From: Clostridia bacterium
GTDB taxonomy: Bacteria > Bacillota > Clostridia > Christensenellales > Aristaeellaceae
Length of the DNA: 37,893 nt
Direction: 5' to 3'
Assembly: GCA_017476605.1 (NCBI GenBank)
Contig: JAFUZM010000408.1
Location: 1-37,893, forward strand
Both the position numbers and the translations under genes were made by a program. The notes below the pieces were generated by a model that was given only the letters and a program-made list of their open reading frames with translations, was not told where the DNA came from and searched no databases. Positions 6,562-14,495 of this stretch are shown here, in pieces; the stretch's first letter is position 1, and every line of letters starts with the position of its first letter.

Positions 6562-8058
6562 TTACGCCGTTTTGCGGGCTTTGGCCTTTTCAATGCCCTT
6601 TTTGATGAGGGGAGAGAAGAGACTGTACAGGCCGATGAGAAGGAAGATGCAGGAAATCGGTCGGGTGAAGAAGGAGAAATAGTTGCCCTCGGCGTAGGAG
6701 CAGCCCAGGCGGAAATAATACTCGAGCTTCTGACCCAGAATGTAGGAGAGCATGAGCGGGCTCATGGGGATATCCAGGACCATCATCAGGATGCCGAACA
6801 CGCAGAACACAAGCGCCTGATAGACACCGAACATAGTGTTGCCCGAGGCGAAAGCACCCATGAAGCAGATCATGACAATCGCGCCATACAGGTAATGATA
6901 GGGAGCATGCAAAAGCTTGGGAAACCAGCGCTTGGTGAGCAGCTCAACGACGAATACCAGAACGGCGGAGAGCAGCAAGGCAGCAAAGATCATATTGGCC
7001 AGATCAGGATGAGTGCCGATGAACAGCGGGCCCGCCTGCAGGCCGTGAATAGTGAGTGCGGAAAGCAGCATTACGGTGGTACCGTCTCCGGGGATGCCCA
7101 GGGCCAGCATGGGAATGATGGCGCCGCCGATGGAGGCGTTATTGGAAACCTCGCTGATCCATACGCCACCCTCGTGGCCCTTGCCCCATTCGTCGGGGTT
7201 CTTGCTGCTCTTTTTGGCCTGGCTGTAGGCGATCATGTTGGCGACGCCACCACCAAGTCCCGGAAGGAAGCCGATACCAAGGCCAATCAGGAAGCCACGG
7301 ATGATGGTGCCAAGATTCTCTTTAAAGTCCCTGGCGGTCAGCCCGAAGCCACCCAGCTGGGAGCCATCTACCTTGGGCATTTCCTTGTTGCCCTGGCCAT
7401 GGCTCATGGCCACCTGCTGCAGGGCGAAGGTGCCCATCAGCAGAGCGATGACGCTGATGCCACCGATCAGGTTGTAGTTACGGAATGTGAAACGCATCTG
7501 GTTCGATACCTGGTCGGTGCCGATGGTCGCCAGGAACAGGCCCATAAAGGCGGCGATCAGGCTCTTGTAAATGGAGCGGCCACCAAGACCGATAACCAGA
7601 GAGACGGCCATGAAGCAGAGACTGAAGTATTCCCAGGGGCCAAGCTTCATCGCAATGTTTGCCAGGAACTTGGAGGCAAACACGGCCACCAGAACGGAGA
7701 AGAAGGTACCGATGAAGGAACCTGTGATGCCGATGGAAAGCGCCTTGGCAGCTTTGCCTTGCTTGGTCATTGGATAACCGTCATAGCAGGTGGCAATGGC
7801 AGAGGCAGAACCTGGAATACCTACCAGTACGGCAGCAATGAACGCGCCGGAGACGCCGCCGACATACATACCCAGCAGCATGGCGAAGCTGAGTTCGGTG
7901 GTCATGGCGAAGGTCAGAGGCAGGATCAGGGTGATGCCCATGCCGCCGGAGAGGCCGGGGATGGCGCCAAGGATAGCGCCGATAACAGAGCAGGCAAACA
8001 GGGCCAGCAGATTGAGCGGCTGGAGAACCACCAGCAGCGAAGAGAAGAACGATGCCAT
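6562..8058 (-). CDS. Tripartite tricarboxylate transporter, large permease (TctA family)
   Basis: The 498-residue, strongly hydrophobic protein has about a dozen membrane segments and family hallmarks: IGAILGAIPGLSGGMGITLILPL near the N-terminus and VLVGIPGSASAIATCYDGYP at 75-100. A second glycine-rich loop, GLGIGFLPGLGGGVANMIAY, lies mid-protein. TctA forms the conducting subunit of a secondary carboxylate transporter that works with a small subunit (TctB) and a periplasmic-type binding protein (TctC), both encoded just upstream. The start has AAAGGGGG about 9 bases upstream. In Gram-positive cells the binding protein would be tethered or held near the membrane. The substrate class is probably a di- or tricarboxylate or a related acid. 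Confidence 0.93.
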   Translation of the reverse strand: MASFFSSLLVVLQPLNLLALFACSVIGAILGAIPGLSGGMGITLILPLTFAMTTELSFAMLLGMYVGGVSGAFIAAVLVGIPGSASAIATCYDGYPMTKQGKAAKALSIGITGSFIGTFFSVLVAVFASKFLANIAMKLGPWEYFSLCFMAVSLVIGLGGRSIYKSLIAAFMGLFLATIGTDQVSNQMRFTFRNYNLIGGISVIALLMGTFALQQVAMSHGQGNKEMPKVDGSQLGGFGLTARDFKENLGTIIRGFLIGLGIGFLPGLGGGVANMIAYSQAKKSSKNPDEWGKGHEGGVWISEVSNNASIGGAIIPMLALGIPGDGTTVMLLSALTIHGLQAGPLFIGTHPDLANMIFAALLLSAVLVFVVELLTKRWFPKLLHAPYHYLYGAIVMICFMGAFASGNTMFGVYQALVFCVFGILMMVLDIPMSPLMLSYILGQKLEYYFRLGCSYAEGNYFSFFTRPISCIFLLIGLYSLFSPLIKKGIEKAKARKTA

Positions 8059-8077
8059 TGTATGATCCCCCTTTCAG

Positions 8078-8584
8078 TTAAGGCATTGTAATGCCAAGGG
8101 TTTTCCACAGAGTTCCCTTGGGCATGGGAATATTAAAGAGCCGGGTCATGCCGAAATAGCACAGGGAGCCCAGAACCACGGCAAGCAGTATTGCCACCCA
8201 GGGGTTGATCTTCTTTTCGCCTTTGAGGGTGTAGAAGAAGATCAGCATGCCCACGATGGAGGTGATCCAGAAGCCGATGTAGTTCATGCCAAGAGCAAAC
8301 AGCAGATATTCTCCCAGAAGCAGACCGACCTTGAGCCATCCGCCCTTGGGCATCAGGGGACGCTTTTGCTCTTCCTGATTTTCCCTGGTTTCCTTAGGAC
8401 CGTCAAAGATCATGGAGAGGATGGCAAAAACGCCCATCCCGATGGCGGAAATATAGGGGAACAGCTTGGGACCGGGTTCGTTGGTAACGAAGCGGGTGGG
8501 TAATTGGGAGGTCTGCCAGCCGATCCAGGCGGCCAGCGCCAAAACCACCACGCCCATCACATAGGTGCGGTTGATTTTCTTCAT
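8078..8584 (-). CDS. Tripartite tricarboxylate transporter, small subunit (TctB family)
   Basis: A 168-residue membrane protein with four predicted transmembrane segments, near residues 10-25, 45-62, 88-125 (two closely spaced) and 130-150. It has the family's NEPGPKLFPYISAIGMG motif after the first helix. It begins with AAAGGG eight bases before ATG and ends 19 bases before the large permease. Length, topology and order (C-B-A) all match the TctB partner of a TTT system. Confidence 0.88.
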   Translation of the reverse strand: MKKINRTYVMGVVVLALAAWIGWQTSQLPTRFVTNEPGPKLFPYISAIGMGVFAILSMIFDGPKETRENQEEQKRPLMPKGGWLKVGLLLGEYLLFALGMNYIGFWITSIVGMLIFFYTLKGEKKINPWVAILLAVVLGSLCYFGMTRLFNIPMPKGTLWKTLGITMP

Positions 8585-8648
8585 TCAGAAACACCCTTTC
8601 TTAAAATCCCGGCCGACAGCCGCCAGCCGGGATTCGATCCATATTTGA

Positions 8649-9665
8649 TTACTTGCTGATCACGTTCATGCCCATGTTGTTGACCATGTCGAGGGCTTCC
8701 GCGGCTTCCTTGTCATAGGCAGCCTGGGAGTCAGCGACGTTCAGCACGCCGGCGAACTGGCCCATGGTCTTCATGCCGTTTTCAAAGGTTTCATTGCCGT
8801 TCAGCTCCATCAGCTTGGCATTGATGGCTTCAATGATGGCAGGATCAGTGCCGAAGGGAACGACCAGGTAGTTACCTGCGTTGAGCGCATAAGGAATGCC
8901 CTGCTCCGGCATGGTCTTGAATTCCTCACCAAGGGTTGAACCTACCAGCTCGGAGATTGTCTCAAGATTGGCAACATCGGGGCCGACGCAGCCGATGACC
9001 TTGAGGTTGCCGGCTTCCTGATAAGAGATGGCGCTGTTCATGGAGCAGTTGGCCAGGTTGATGGATCCGGAGGCGATGTTGGTCAGCTTGTCGGCCTCGC
9101 CGCCGGACTGCACATAGTTGACCATGTTATTCAGCTCGGGATCAATGGCATTGAAAGTGTTCAGCCAGGCAAAATGAGAGATGGCACCCAGGGATACGCC
9201 GATGTTCAGCTTCTTGTCGCTGGTGCGGATGTATTCTACCAGTTCGTTCATGTTGTTAAAGGGCAGGTTGGGCGTGGCCACATAAGCCTGGGGGCCGCCG
9301 CTGGTGATCTGTGCCACGATGGCATAAGACTCAGCAGGATTGAAGCCGGAAACGCCGGTGTAGTAGTTGGTCACACCACCGCTGGTCTGCACAGTCAGGG
9401 TGAGACCGTCACGATCAGCGTAAGCAGCATGGGCAAGGCCCACTTCGGATACATCGTAGTTGTTGACCACGAAGTTGACACCGGGGTTCAGCTCAGTCAG
9501 AGCCTGGGTGATATAGCGGATGATGAGGTCAGTTCCGCCGCCAGCGCGTGCAGGCACATCGATGAACACGGTTTTGCCGGACGTCCAAACGTCGTCGGCC
9601 AGGGAGACAGCGCACAGGCTGAGAGCGAGGAGGGCGGTGAGCAGGAGAGCAACGATCTTCTTCAT
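8649..9665 (-). CDS. Tripartite tricarboxylate transporter substrate-binding protein (TctC/Bug family)
   Basis: The 338-residue protein begins with a signal peptide (MKK, then a Leu/Ala core, then VSLADD), probably cleaved after SLA. There is a cysteine in LSLC, but the preceding residue is Leu, so it is not a clear lipobox. The mature part shows family features: VFIDVPARAGGGTDLIIRYI, then NIASGSINLANCS and VVPFGTDPAIIEAI. It binds the carboxylate outside the membrane and delivers it to TctAB. The frame is open 45 bases upstream, but the ATG at 9663-9665 has GGAAGG at the right distance and starts the signal peptide. It is the first gene of the operon. Confidence 0.9.
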   Translation of the reverse strand: MKKIVALLLTALLALSLCAVSLADDVWTSGKTVFIDVPARAGGGTDLIIRYITQALTELNPGVNFVVNNYDVSEVGLAHAAYADRDGLTLTVQTSGGVTNYYTGVSGFNPAESYAIVAQITSGGPQAYVATPNLPFNNMNELVEYIRTSDKKLNIGVSLGAISHFAWLNTFNAIDPELNNMVNYVQSGGEADKLTNIASGSINLANCSMNSAISYQEAGNLKVIGCVGPDVANLETISELVGSTLGEEFKTMPEQGIPYALNAGNYLVVPFGTDPAIIEAINAKLMELNGNETFENGMKTMGQFAGVLNVADSQAAYDKEAAEALDMVNNMGMNVISK

Positions 9666-9707
9666 GGGAATCCTTCCTTTCAGTTCGTTTATGAAAAACA
9701 ATGTGAG

Positions 9708-9744
9708 CATGTTGCAATTTGGTTATCTTTTGTGCCGCAACATG
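9708..9744. promoter_or_regulatory. Inverted repeat in the tctC leader
   Basis: CATGTTGC (9708-9715) is mirrored by GCAACATG (9737-9744), extendable to 11 bp with one mismatch. It lies inside the transcribed leader of the transporter operon, so it may form an mRNA hairpin or be an operator. Confidence 0.5.
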
Positions 9745-9758
9745 TTCTTTATGGTTGT

Positions 9759-9787
9759 ATTATAGGGGGCTCCATATGGGTTGACAA
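9759..9787 (-). promoter_or_regulatory. Promoter of the transporter/hydrolase operon
   Basis: On the minus strand TTGTCA (9782-9787) and TATAAT (9759-9764, perfect) are separated by 17 bases. The -35 box overlaps that of the divergent lysR promoter. Confidence 0.7.
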
Positions 9788-9809
9788 TGCCCAAAAGATT
9801 GTATATCAT
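9781..9809 (+). promoter_or_regulatory. Promoter of the lysR pair
   Basis: TTGACA (9781-9786, perfect) and TATCAT (9804-9809) are separated by 17 bases, about 30 bases before the first LysR start codon. It shares its -35 bases with the divergent transporter promoter. Confidence 0.7.
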
Positions 9810-9839
9810 GTAACAAAAAGTTGTGATTTGGAGTGCTTT

Positions 9840-10826
9840 ATGAATATAGATCAGCTTCCCTATCTTCTGGCTATCGTCTCCGAGGGCAATCCCTCTGCCG
9901 CGGCGCGACAGTTAGGCGTTTCCCAACAGGCACTCAGCAAATATCTGAATGAGCTGGAGCGAGAACTCGGTCTGGAGCTCTTTTTCCGCAACAAACGGCA
10001 GTATCTGCCTACGCCTGCTGGACAGATTTATCTTCAAACTGCCAGGGAGATTCTGGAACTGAAGCGCCACACGTTTGAAGCCTTGGAGCGTATGGAAAAG
10101 GGTGAACCTGCGCGACTGCGGCTGGGCGTTTCTCCCAACCGGGGTATTGAGGCCATGGCAAAGCTGTATCCGCATTTTGAACGCCGATATCCCCATGTTA
10201 CCCTGGATATTTCCGAGGGATACGCGAATCAGCTGCGGGAAATGCTGATCAATGGCCAGCTGGATGCAGTACTGTCTACCTATGTGGGCGAAAAACCCAC
10301 GGATTGCCTGGCGCTGCCCATCCACAGCGAGGAACTGGTGCTGGCTGTGCACTCTTTTCATCCGCTTGTCCATCATGAGTCTGCACCTTTTGAAGAGCTG
10401 CCTTTCGCCGAATTAAAGGATTTCCGGGACGCGGTCTTTATCATGCCCCGATCTGCCTCTACGCTGCATGATCTGGTGCGTGGACTGTTTGAACGGGAGC
10501 AGTTTCAGCCACAGGTAGCTCTGTCTGTTCCCAATATTCAGATGCAGCTGGCGATGATCCGCGGTGGAACCCGAGTGGGTATCCTGCCTGCCTACTATGT
10601 ACGCCCGCAGCCGGAGGTATCCTTTTTCCGCCTGTATAATTCTCCGCACCTGACCATGGTGTATCTTGCTCCCAAAGAGCATGTCTATTCAGAAGCCGAA
10701 CGTTACCTGATCTGGCTGTTGCTGCGCATGAAATATCAGGAGTCTGCCATTGGTATTGAGTGGAGCGAACCGCTGCAGGACACCATTCGGGAATTTGGCC
10801 CGCTTGAGGGAGGGACATCCGTGTGA
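9840..10826 (+). CDS. LysR-family transcriptional regulator (first of two)
   Basis: The 328-residue protein opens with a LysR winged-helix domain: MNIDQLPYLLAIVSEGNPSA, then ARQLGVSQQALSKYLNELE and LELFFRNKRQYLPTPAG. A co-inducer-binding domain (about 90-300) follows. The frame is open far upstream, but the ATG at 9840 is preceded by GGAG and gives the standard LysR start. It is divergent from the transporter operon across a shared promoter region, the usual arrangement for a LysR activator that responds to the transported compound or its product. Its stop overlaps the start of a second LysR gene. The C-terminal tail is slightly longer than usual. Confidence 0.9.
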   Translation: MNIDQLPYLLAIVSEGNPSAAARQLGVSQQALSKYLNELERELGLELFFRNKRQYLPTPAGQIYLQTAREILELKRHTFEALERMEKGEPARLRLGVSPNRGIEAMAKLYPHFERRYPHVTLDISEGYANQLREMLINGQLDAVLSTYVGEKPTDCLALPIHSEELVLAVHSFHPLVHHESAPFEELPFAELKDFRDAVFIMPRSASTLHDLVRGLFEREQFQPQVALSVPNIQMQLAMIRGGTRVGILPAYYVRPQPEVSFFRLYNSPHLTMVYLAPKEHVYSEAERYLIWLLLRMKYQESAIGIEWSEPLQDTIREFGPLEGGTSV

Positions 10827-11704
10827 ATACGAAGATACTGGAGTACATCGTTGCCATTGCCGAGGAGCGCTCTGTTACCCGGGCAGCGGAGCGGTTCTAT
10901 CTGTCCCATCCCGCACTATCCCGTCATCTGCGGGCCGTTGAGGATGAAATTGGCAAACCGCTTTTCCACCGTACCCCGGGCGGCATGGAGCTTACTCCCG
11001 CCGGACTTTACTTTATCAGCGATGCCAGGGCAATATTACACCTGGAGCAGCAGATGAACCTCAAACTTGAAGCCATGCGTCAGGAAAGGCATCATTCCAT
11101 CCGTATCATCATGGACACCGTCTTTTACAATCGCTTTGTTCAGCGCGTCGTTCCGGCTTTTGCCAAGCTCCATCCTGAATATACTCTGGATATTACAAAG
11201 GGCAATGCCGCGGAAGCCCGGGATGCGTTACGCCGTGGGGATGCTGTTCTGGCTGCATTCATCTCCGGTGAGCAGCAGGTCTCCGATCTCACCTATCTTC
11301 CCTTTCTGCCTTCTCGTCTGATGCTGGTCTTTCCCCGGGATTATTCCGGCAAAACAGACATAGATGGTCTGCGACAGGCTCTGGAAGATGGCATGTTTCT
11401 CAGTCAATATCCCTCTGGTTCAACGGTGCATACGCTGATTGAGCAGCGGCTTTCCGCTTATCAGATCTATCCAAAGCGGGTGATGGAGGGCGAAACGAGA
11501 ACGATCATGGAGCATATGTCCCGTGGGAACACCTGCTGTATGCTTCCCGAATTCTTCCTGCAGCTGGCCAGACAGGCAGGGCTTGTCATTGGCAGTGAGT
11601 TTTGTCCCATGAACCACGTGCTGGCCTATTCCTCACAATCCATTCTTTCTCCTGTTGTCAAGGATCTGATGCAGGAGATCATAAAGGCGTTTTCCTCGTT
11701 TTGA
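10823..11704 (+). CDS. LysR-family transcriptional regulator (second of two)
   Basis: This 293-residue protein has a complete LysR HTH (EYIVAIAEERSVTRAAERFY, then LSHPALSRHLRAVEDEIG and LFHRTPGGMELTPAG) and an effector-binding domain. It starts with GTG at 10823, with GAGGGAGG about 7 bases upstream. GTGA overlaps the stop of the first LysR gene, so the two are translationally coupled. The two proteins are clearly different in sequence, so this is not a recent duplication. They may bind as separate or mixed oligomers at the shared promoter. A 15-bp hairpin follows the gene. Confidence 0.9.
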   Translation: MNTKILEYIVAIAEERSVTRAAERFYLSHPALSRHLRAVEDEIGKPLFHRTPGGMELTPAGLYFISDARAILHLEQQMNLKLEAMRQERHHSIRIIMDTVFYNRFVQRVVPAFAKLHPEYTLDITKGNAAEARDALRRGDAVLAAFISGEQQVSDLTYLPFLPSRLMLVFPRDYSGKTDIDGLRQALEDGMFLSQYPSGSTVHTLIEQRLSAYQIYPKRVMEGETRTIMEHMSRGNTCCMLPEFFLQLARQAGLVIGSEFCPMNHVLAYSSQSILSPVVKDLMQEIIKAFSSF

Positions 11705-11712
11705 GCGCACAA

Positions 11713-11755
11713 AAAGCGTTGCAGCCGACAAATCATTTGCCGGCTGCAACGCTTT
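11713..11755. terminator. Terminator between converging lysR and GNAT genes
   Basis: AAAGCGTTGCAGCCG (11713-11727) pairs perfectly with 11741-11755 around a 13-base loop. On the minus strand it is followed by TTTTTGTG, so it best ends the GNAT transcript. On the plus strand the T-tract is weak (GCTTTGG), but the stem probably also stops the lysR transcript. Confidence 0.75.
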
Positions 11756-11853
11756 GGCCTGTTTAATATGTTGAGCGAAAAACGGGTGTGAGGCGAAAAA
11801 TCAAGGCACAAGGGAACGCTCCAGCAGAGAATGGATGAAGGACAAAGCCCGTA

Positions 11854-12369
11854 TCATTCTGCGTCATCTGCAGTGATGAAAAGCTCCATGTCTGTACATA
11901 CCCAGGTTCCGATTGGCAGTTCGCACTCTCTTGCGCCATACGCCCTGAATCCGACGGATTCATAACAGCGCTTTGCAGGCGCATTGTTTTCAAATACTCC
12001 CAGCTCGATTCTCACGGCAGAAAGATGATCATTTGCAAACGCGACAGCGAGCCGGAGCATTTCTTTCCCGTAGCCTTTTCCACGAAAGGCAGGATTCACG
12101 ATCACAAATCCAAATCGAACGCTGCGATCATCGTCCTCGTGGGGATAGCGGATGATCAGATGCCCCACAAGCCTCTTCTGGTCATCCTGGGCCACAAGGG
12201 GATGAAACCGTCCGGATTCAAGCTGAGGTTCATAATTTCTATGGATGTCATCCCCGGAGAGGGGGAAGCGGTTAATCCGGTCAGCGGACCATTTGTGCAT
12301 CTCTTCCGGGGAGTGAAGCCATCCGGCAATGACGTTTGCATCTTCTTTTCTGTAGTCTCTCAGTATCAT
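11854..12369 (-). CDS. GNAT-family N-acetyltransferase
   Basis: The 171-residue protein opens MILRDYRKEDANVIAGW and has the GNAT acetyl-CoA-binding loop NPAFRGKGYGKEML near residue 100. The terminal IELGVFENNAPAKRCYESVGF strand-helix completes the fold. These are typical of RimJ/RimL-like acetyltransferases acting on a small molecule or protein N-terminus. The frame is open 51 bases further upstream, but the ATG at 12367-12369 follows GGGAGG and gives the normal start. The acceptor substrate cannot be deduced, and the neighbours give no strong clue. Confidence 0.88.
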   Translation of the reverse strand: MILRDYRKEDANVIAGWLHSPEEMHKWSADRINRFPLSGDDIHRNYEPQLESGRFHPLVAQDDQKRLVGHLIIRYPHEDDDRSVRFGFVIVNPAFRGKGYGKEMLRLAVAFANDHLSAVRIELGVFENNAPAKRCYESVGFRAYGARECELPIGTWVCTDMELFITADDAE

Positions 12370-12432
12370 TTGATGAGTCCTCCCGGCAATATTGCGTCTG
12401 CTGAATTGTTTGCAGACCACAAAATGTTAAAA

Positions 12433-12463
12433 TGCTCTCTGAAACCTCTGAATTCAGAGAGCA
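12433..12463 (-). terminator. Terminator of the GGDEF gene
   Basis: TGCTCTCTGAA (12433-12443) pairs with TTCAGAGAGCA (12453-12463) around nine bases. On the minus strand TTTTAACATTTT follows. Confidence 0.7.
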
Positions 12464-12466
12464 GGA

Positions 12467-13852
12467 TTATACGCTTTCCTGAATGGCACCGCCGGATGAT
12501 GGATAGAAACCACAGCCGTTGCGCCCGTTTTCCTTGACGGAATAAAGGGCTTTGTCCGCATTCTTGAAGAGATTCTCGCCCTCTTTCAGCTGGTCCGAGA
12601 AGGCAACACCGACACTGAGTGTAACCGGGGGAATTTCATTTTTGGGCGTTTTCAGAATCTCAGCAGCGGAGGCGATTTTTCTGCGGATGACCTCGGTAAT
12701 CTCTGAGGTGACATCCATCATGATGATACAGAATTCATCTCCTCCGATACGGCACACCTTATCTGCATCACGGAATGAGTCGCTGAGAACGCGGGCAACG
12801 CGGATGAGAACCTCATCACCAATGGTGTGCCCATAGGTGTCATTCACATCCTTAAAGAAGTCAATGTCGACAACGAGCAGGGCGATGTTCCTGTCCTTGC
12901 TTTGCTCACGGAGTTCCTCATAGGAGCTGCGGTTATACAGTCCGGTCAGAGAATCATGTGCGGCCTCATAGCTTAAGCGGGAATTGGTTCGCTCCATGTT
13001 GTCCATCATATGATTATAGGTTTCGGTGAGGAAGCGAATCTCCGAGGAACCGCGGGTTTTGATCAGTGAATTGTTTCGAATATCAGAAATCAGACGATAC
13101 AGTGGATTGACAACAAGAGCCAGAACAAAAATCATCACCAGGAAGAGTGCTACGGTCAGAATGACCAGAAAATAGCGCTGGTTGCTGAGCAACTCCTTAA
13201 GTCGGCTTGAGCTTACACTGTGTTGTGCATTCATGGCGGCAACGAGTTGGTTTTTGCACAGGTCGATGCGAACATCCACCTGTTCCTTCATGACAAGGTA
13301 GTTCTTGGAAAATAGAAGGGAGCGGGCGGTATCAAGCTGGTCGTCTTTTGTCAGCGCCAGCTCATCGGGTGTCAGTTCAACTGTACGCAGCGCGGGAGGC
13401 AGTTTATTGATGTCAAGATTATATGCTTCAACAGCAAGGCGCATGGCATGGAGCTGTGTGTCCATCATCCGTTCGCTGAGCTCAATGGCGGCATTGAGAT
13501 GCTTGAGGGTCTGATCATCCCCCAGGTAGCGCTTCACATTCTCAAGACCCAGATCCCGGTTACGCTGGACCTGGATCTCATTGAAATAGAGAATGATTTC
13601 CTGTGTATTTCCGCTGTAAACAAAGTTTTCCGTGCGGTTATGAAGGAGGAGAATGGCGTCGCGGACTTTGTAAACATCATTCTGACAGGTAAGGAAATCG
13701 GAGGTTGCCTGCTCGACATCATCATACTGGTCTATGGCCTTATGCATGGTCACGATCAGCATGCCGGTAATCGCAATATCAATCAGAAACATGATGATGA
13801 CAACGGCACGAAGCGAAAGACCATAGCGGCGCTTATTCTCTTTGTGTGTCAC
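12467..13852 (-). CDS. Membrane-bound GGDEF diguanylate cyclase
   Basis: The 461-residue protein has a transmembrane helix at about 16-36, an extracytoplasmic helical sensor region (40-225) and a second helix (228-248). A HAMP-like segment (250-298) and a GGDEF domain (300-450) follow. The active motif GGDEF is intact at 370-374, so c-di-GMP synthesis is likely. An inhibitory I-site RDAD lies exactly five residues before it (361-364), implying product feedback. The sensor region has no recognisable Cache or PAS motif. The start is GTG at 13850-13852, with AAAGGAGG seven bases upstream; an ATG further upstream lacks a ribosome binding site. It stands alone between the GNAT gene and the divergent leu operon. 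Confidence 0.9.
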   Translation of the reverse strand: MTHKENKRRYGLSLRAVVIIMFLIDIAITGMLIVTMHKAIDQYDDVEQATSDFLTCQNDVYKVRDAILLLHNRTENFVYSGNTQEIILYFNEIQVQRNRDLGLENVKRYLGDDQTLKHLNAAIELSERMMDTQLHAMRLAVEAYNLDINKLPPALRTVELTPDELALTKDDQLDTARSLLFSKNYLVMKEQVDVRIDLCKNQLVAAMNAQHSVSSSRLKELLSNQRYFLVILTVALFLVMIFVLALVVNPLYRLISDIRNNSLIKTRGSSEIRFLTETYNHMMDNMERTNSRLSYEAAHDSLTGLYNRSSYEELREQSKDRNIALLVVDIDFFKDVNDTYGHTIGDEVLIRVARVLSDSFRDADKVCRIGGDEFCIIMMDVTSEITEVIRRKIASAAEILKTPKNEIPPVTLSVGVAFSDQLKEGENLFKNADKALYSVKENGRNGCGFYPSSGGAIQESV

Positions 13853-14213
13853 GAGCAAACCTCCTTTCGGTACTGTATAATGTGAGGACTCAATATGCCG
13901 ATGTGGTGATAGAATATCACAAATGGACATGCTTTGTTAAGCTCTTTCTCCAAAATTTCACTGAAAATGCTGCGAAAAGCCAGCGGCTCCTTTATCCCGG
14001 TTCAACGCTTTCACAGAGCCCTTCATGAAGAGGCTCATTCATGCGTCACGCTGAATCCTTCAATCTCGGTTCTGCGGCCAAAGGAATGGAAAAGAAGTGA
14101 AAAGAGAAGAGATAGTGGAATCCCTTCATCGGAACAGGTGGGCAGCAATACAGTGTTTAGGAACTGGGCTGCAGGGAGCAACGCAGGAGTTTTGAAAAAC
14201 AGCAAATTGGACC
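13853..14213. other. Intergenic region between GGDEF gene and leu T-box
   Basis: About 360 bases with no supported gene. It holds a small perfect inverted repeat, GTGATA-GAA-TATCAC at 13906-13920, upstream of the GGDEF gene. A minus-strand TATACA near 13873-13878 could serve as the GGDEF -10 box, but I found no good -35 partner. Nothing else is recognised. Confidence 0.4.
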
Positions 14214-14242
14214 TTGACAAGGCGGGAAAAAGTTATTACAAT
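14214..14242 (+). promoter_or_regulatory. Promoter of the leuCDB-asnA operon
   Basis: TTGACA (14214-14219, perfect) and TACAAT (14237-14242) are separated by 17 bases. Transcription would begin near 14249, at the start of the T-box leader. Confidence 0.8.
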
Positions 14243-14248
14243 GACGGA

Positions 14249-14480
14249 AATTCGAAACGCGATGAACGGGAAAAAGGCATGGAACGTCTTAAGAGAGCTG
14301 CCGGAGGGTGCAAGACAGCGACAGAACATGTGATAGCTCGCCCCGGAGCGGTTTGTGTGAAAGCATGAAACGTAATCCTGCGTTAAGGGAAAGAGATCAT
14401 TCTGCATGGCAGAGTGAAATCAGGGTGGTACCGTGTGGTCAATTACCTCACCCCTGCTTCGCAGGGGTGAGTTTTTTTAA
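14249..14480 (+). ncRNA. T-box riboswitch leader (apparent specifier AAC, asparagine)
   Basis: The leader has the order of T-box elements: AGAGAG with a GCTG/CAGC apical stem (14292-14319) and a CTC-GAG element (14337-14348). A stem III follows (CATTCTGC/GCAGAGTG, about 14398-14416). The T-box core AGGGTGGTACCGTG is at 14422-14435. A strong terminator, CTCACCCCTGC/GCAGGGGTGAG then seven Ts, spans 14447-14478. Uncharged tRNA should stabilise the antiterminator and allow readthrough into leuC. By alignment with the usual specifier-AGTA layout, the codon before GTAATCC is AAC (14369-14371), which is asparagine. The CTC at 14337-14339 belongs to the conserved CTC-GAG element and is an unlikely specifier. 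I aligned this by eye and did not fold stem I fully. Confidence 0.88.
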
Positions 14481-14495
14481 AGGGAGGAAACGCAT

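Noticed and set aside
6559-8091. Very long open frame on the plus strand opposite the TctA permease gene
   Set aside because: It is an antisense shadow: the minus strand encodes a textbook TctA protein with membrane segments and ribosome binding site, while the plus frame gives a low-complexity His/Gln/Gly/Asp-rich product.
8649-9665. Lipoprotein signal in the TctC-like binding protein
   Set aside because: The cysteine is preceded by Leu rather than Gly, Ala or Ser, and a normal signal peptidase site follows.
9174-9839. Upstream extension of the first LysR protein
   Set aside because: The extension is antisense to the TctC gene. The standard LysR start and ribosome binding site are at 9840.
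14337-14339. CTC as the leucine specifier codon of the T-box
   Set aside because: It lies within the conserved CTC-GAG element, well before the specifier region, and no loop layout places it there.
13934-14368. Plus-strand open frame across the T-box leader
   Set aside because: It overlaps the leu promoter and T-box RNA, and has no ribosome binding site or family features.
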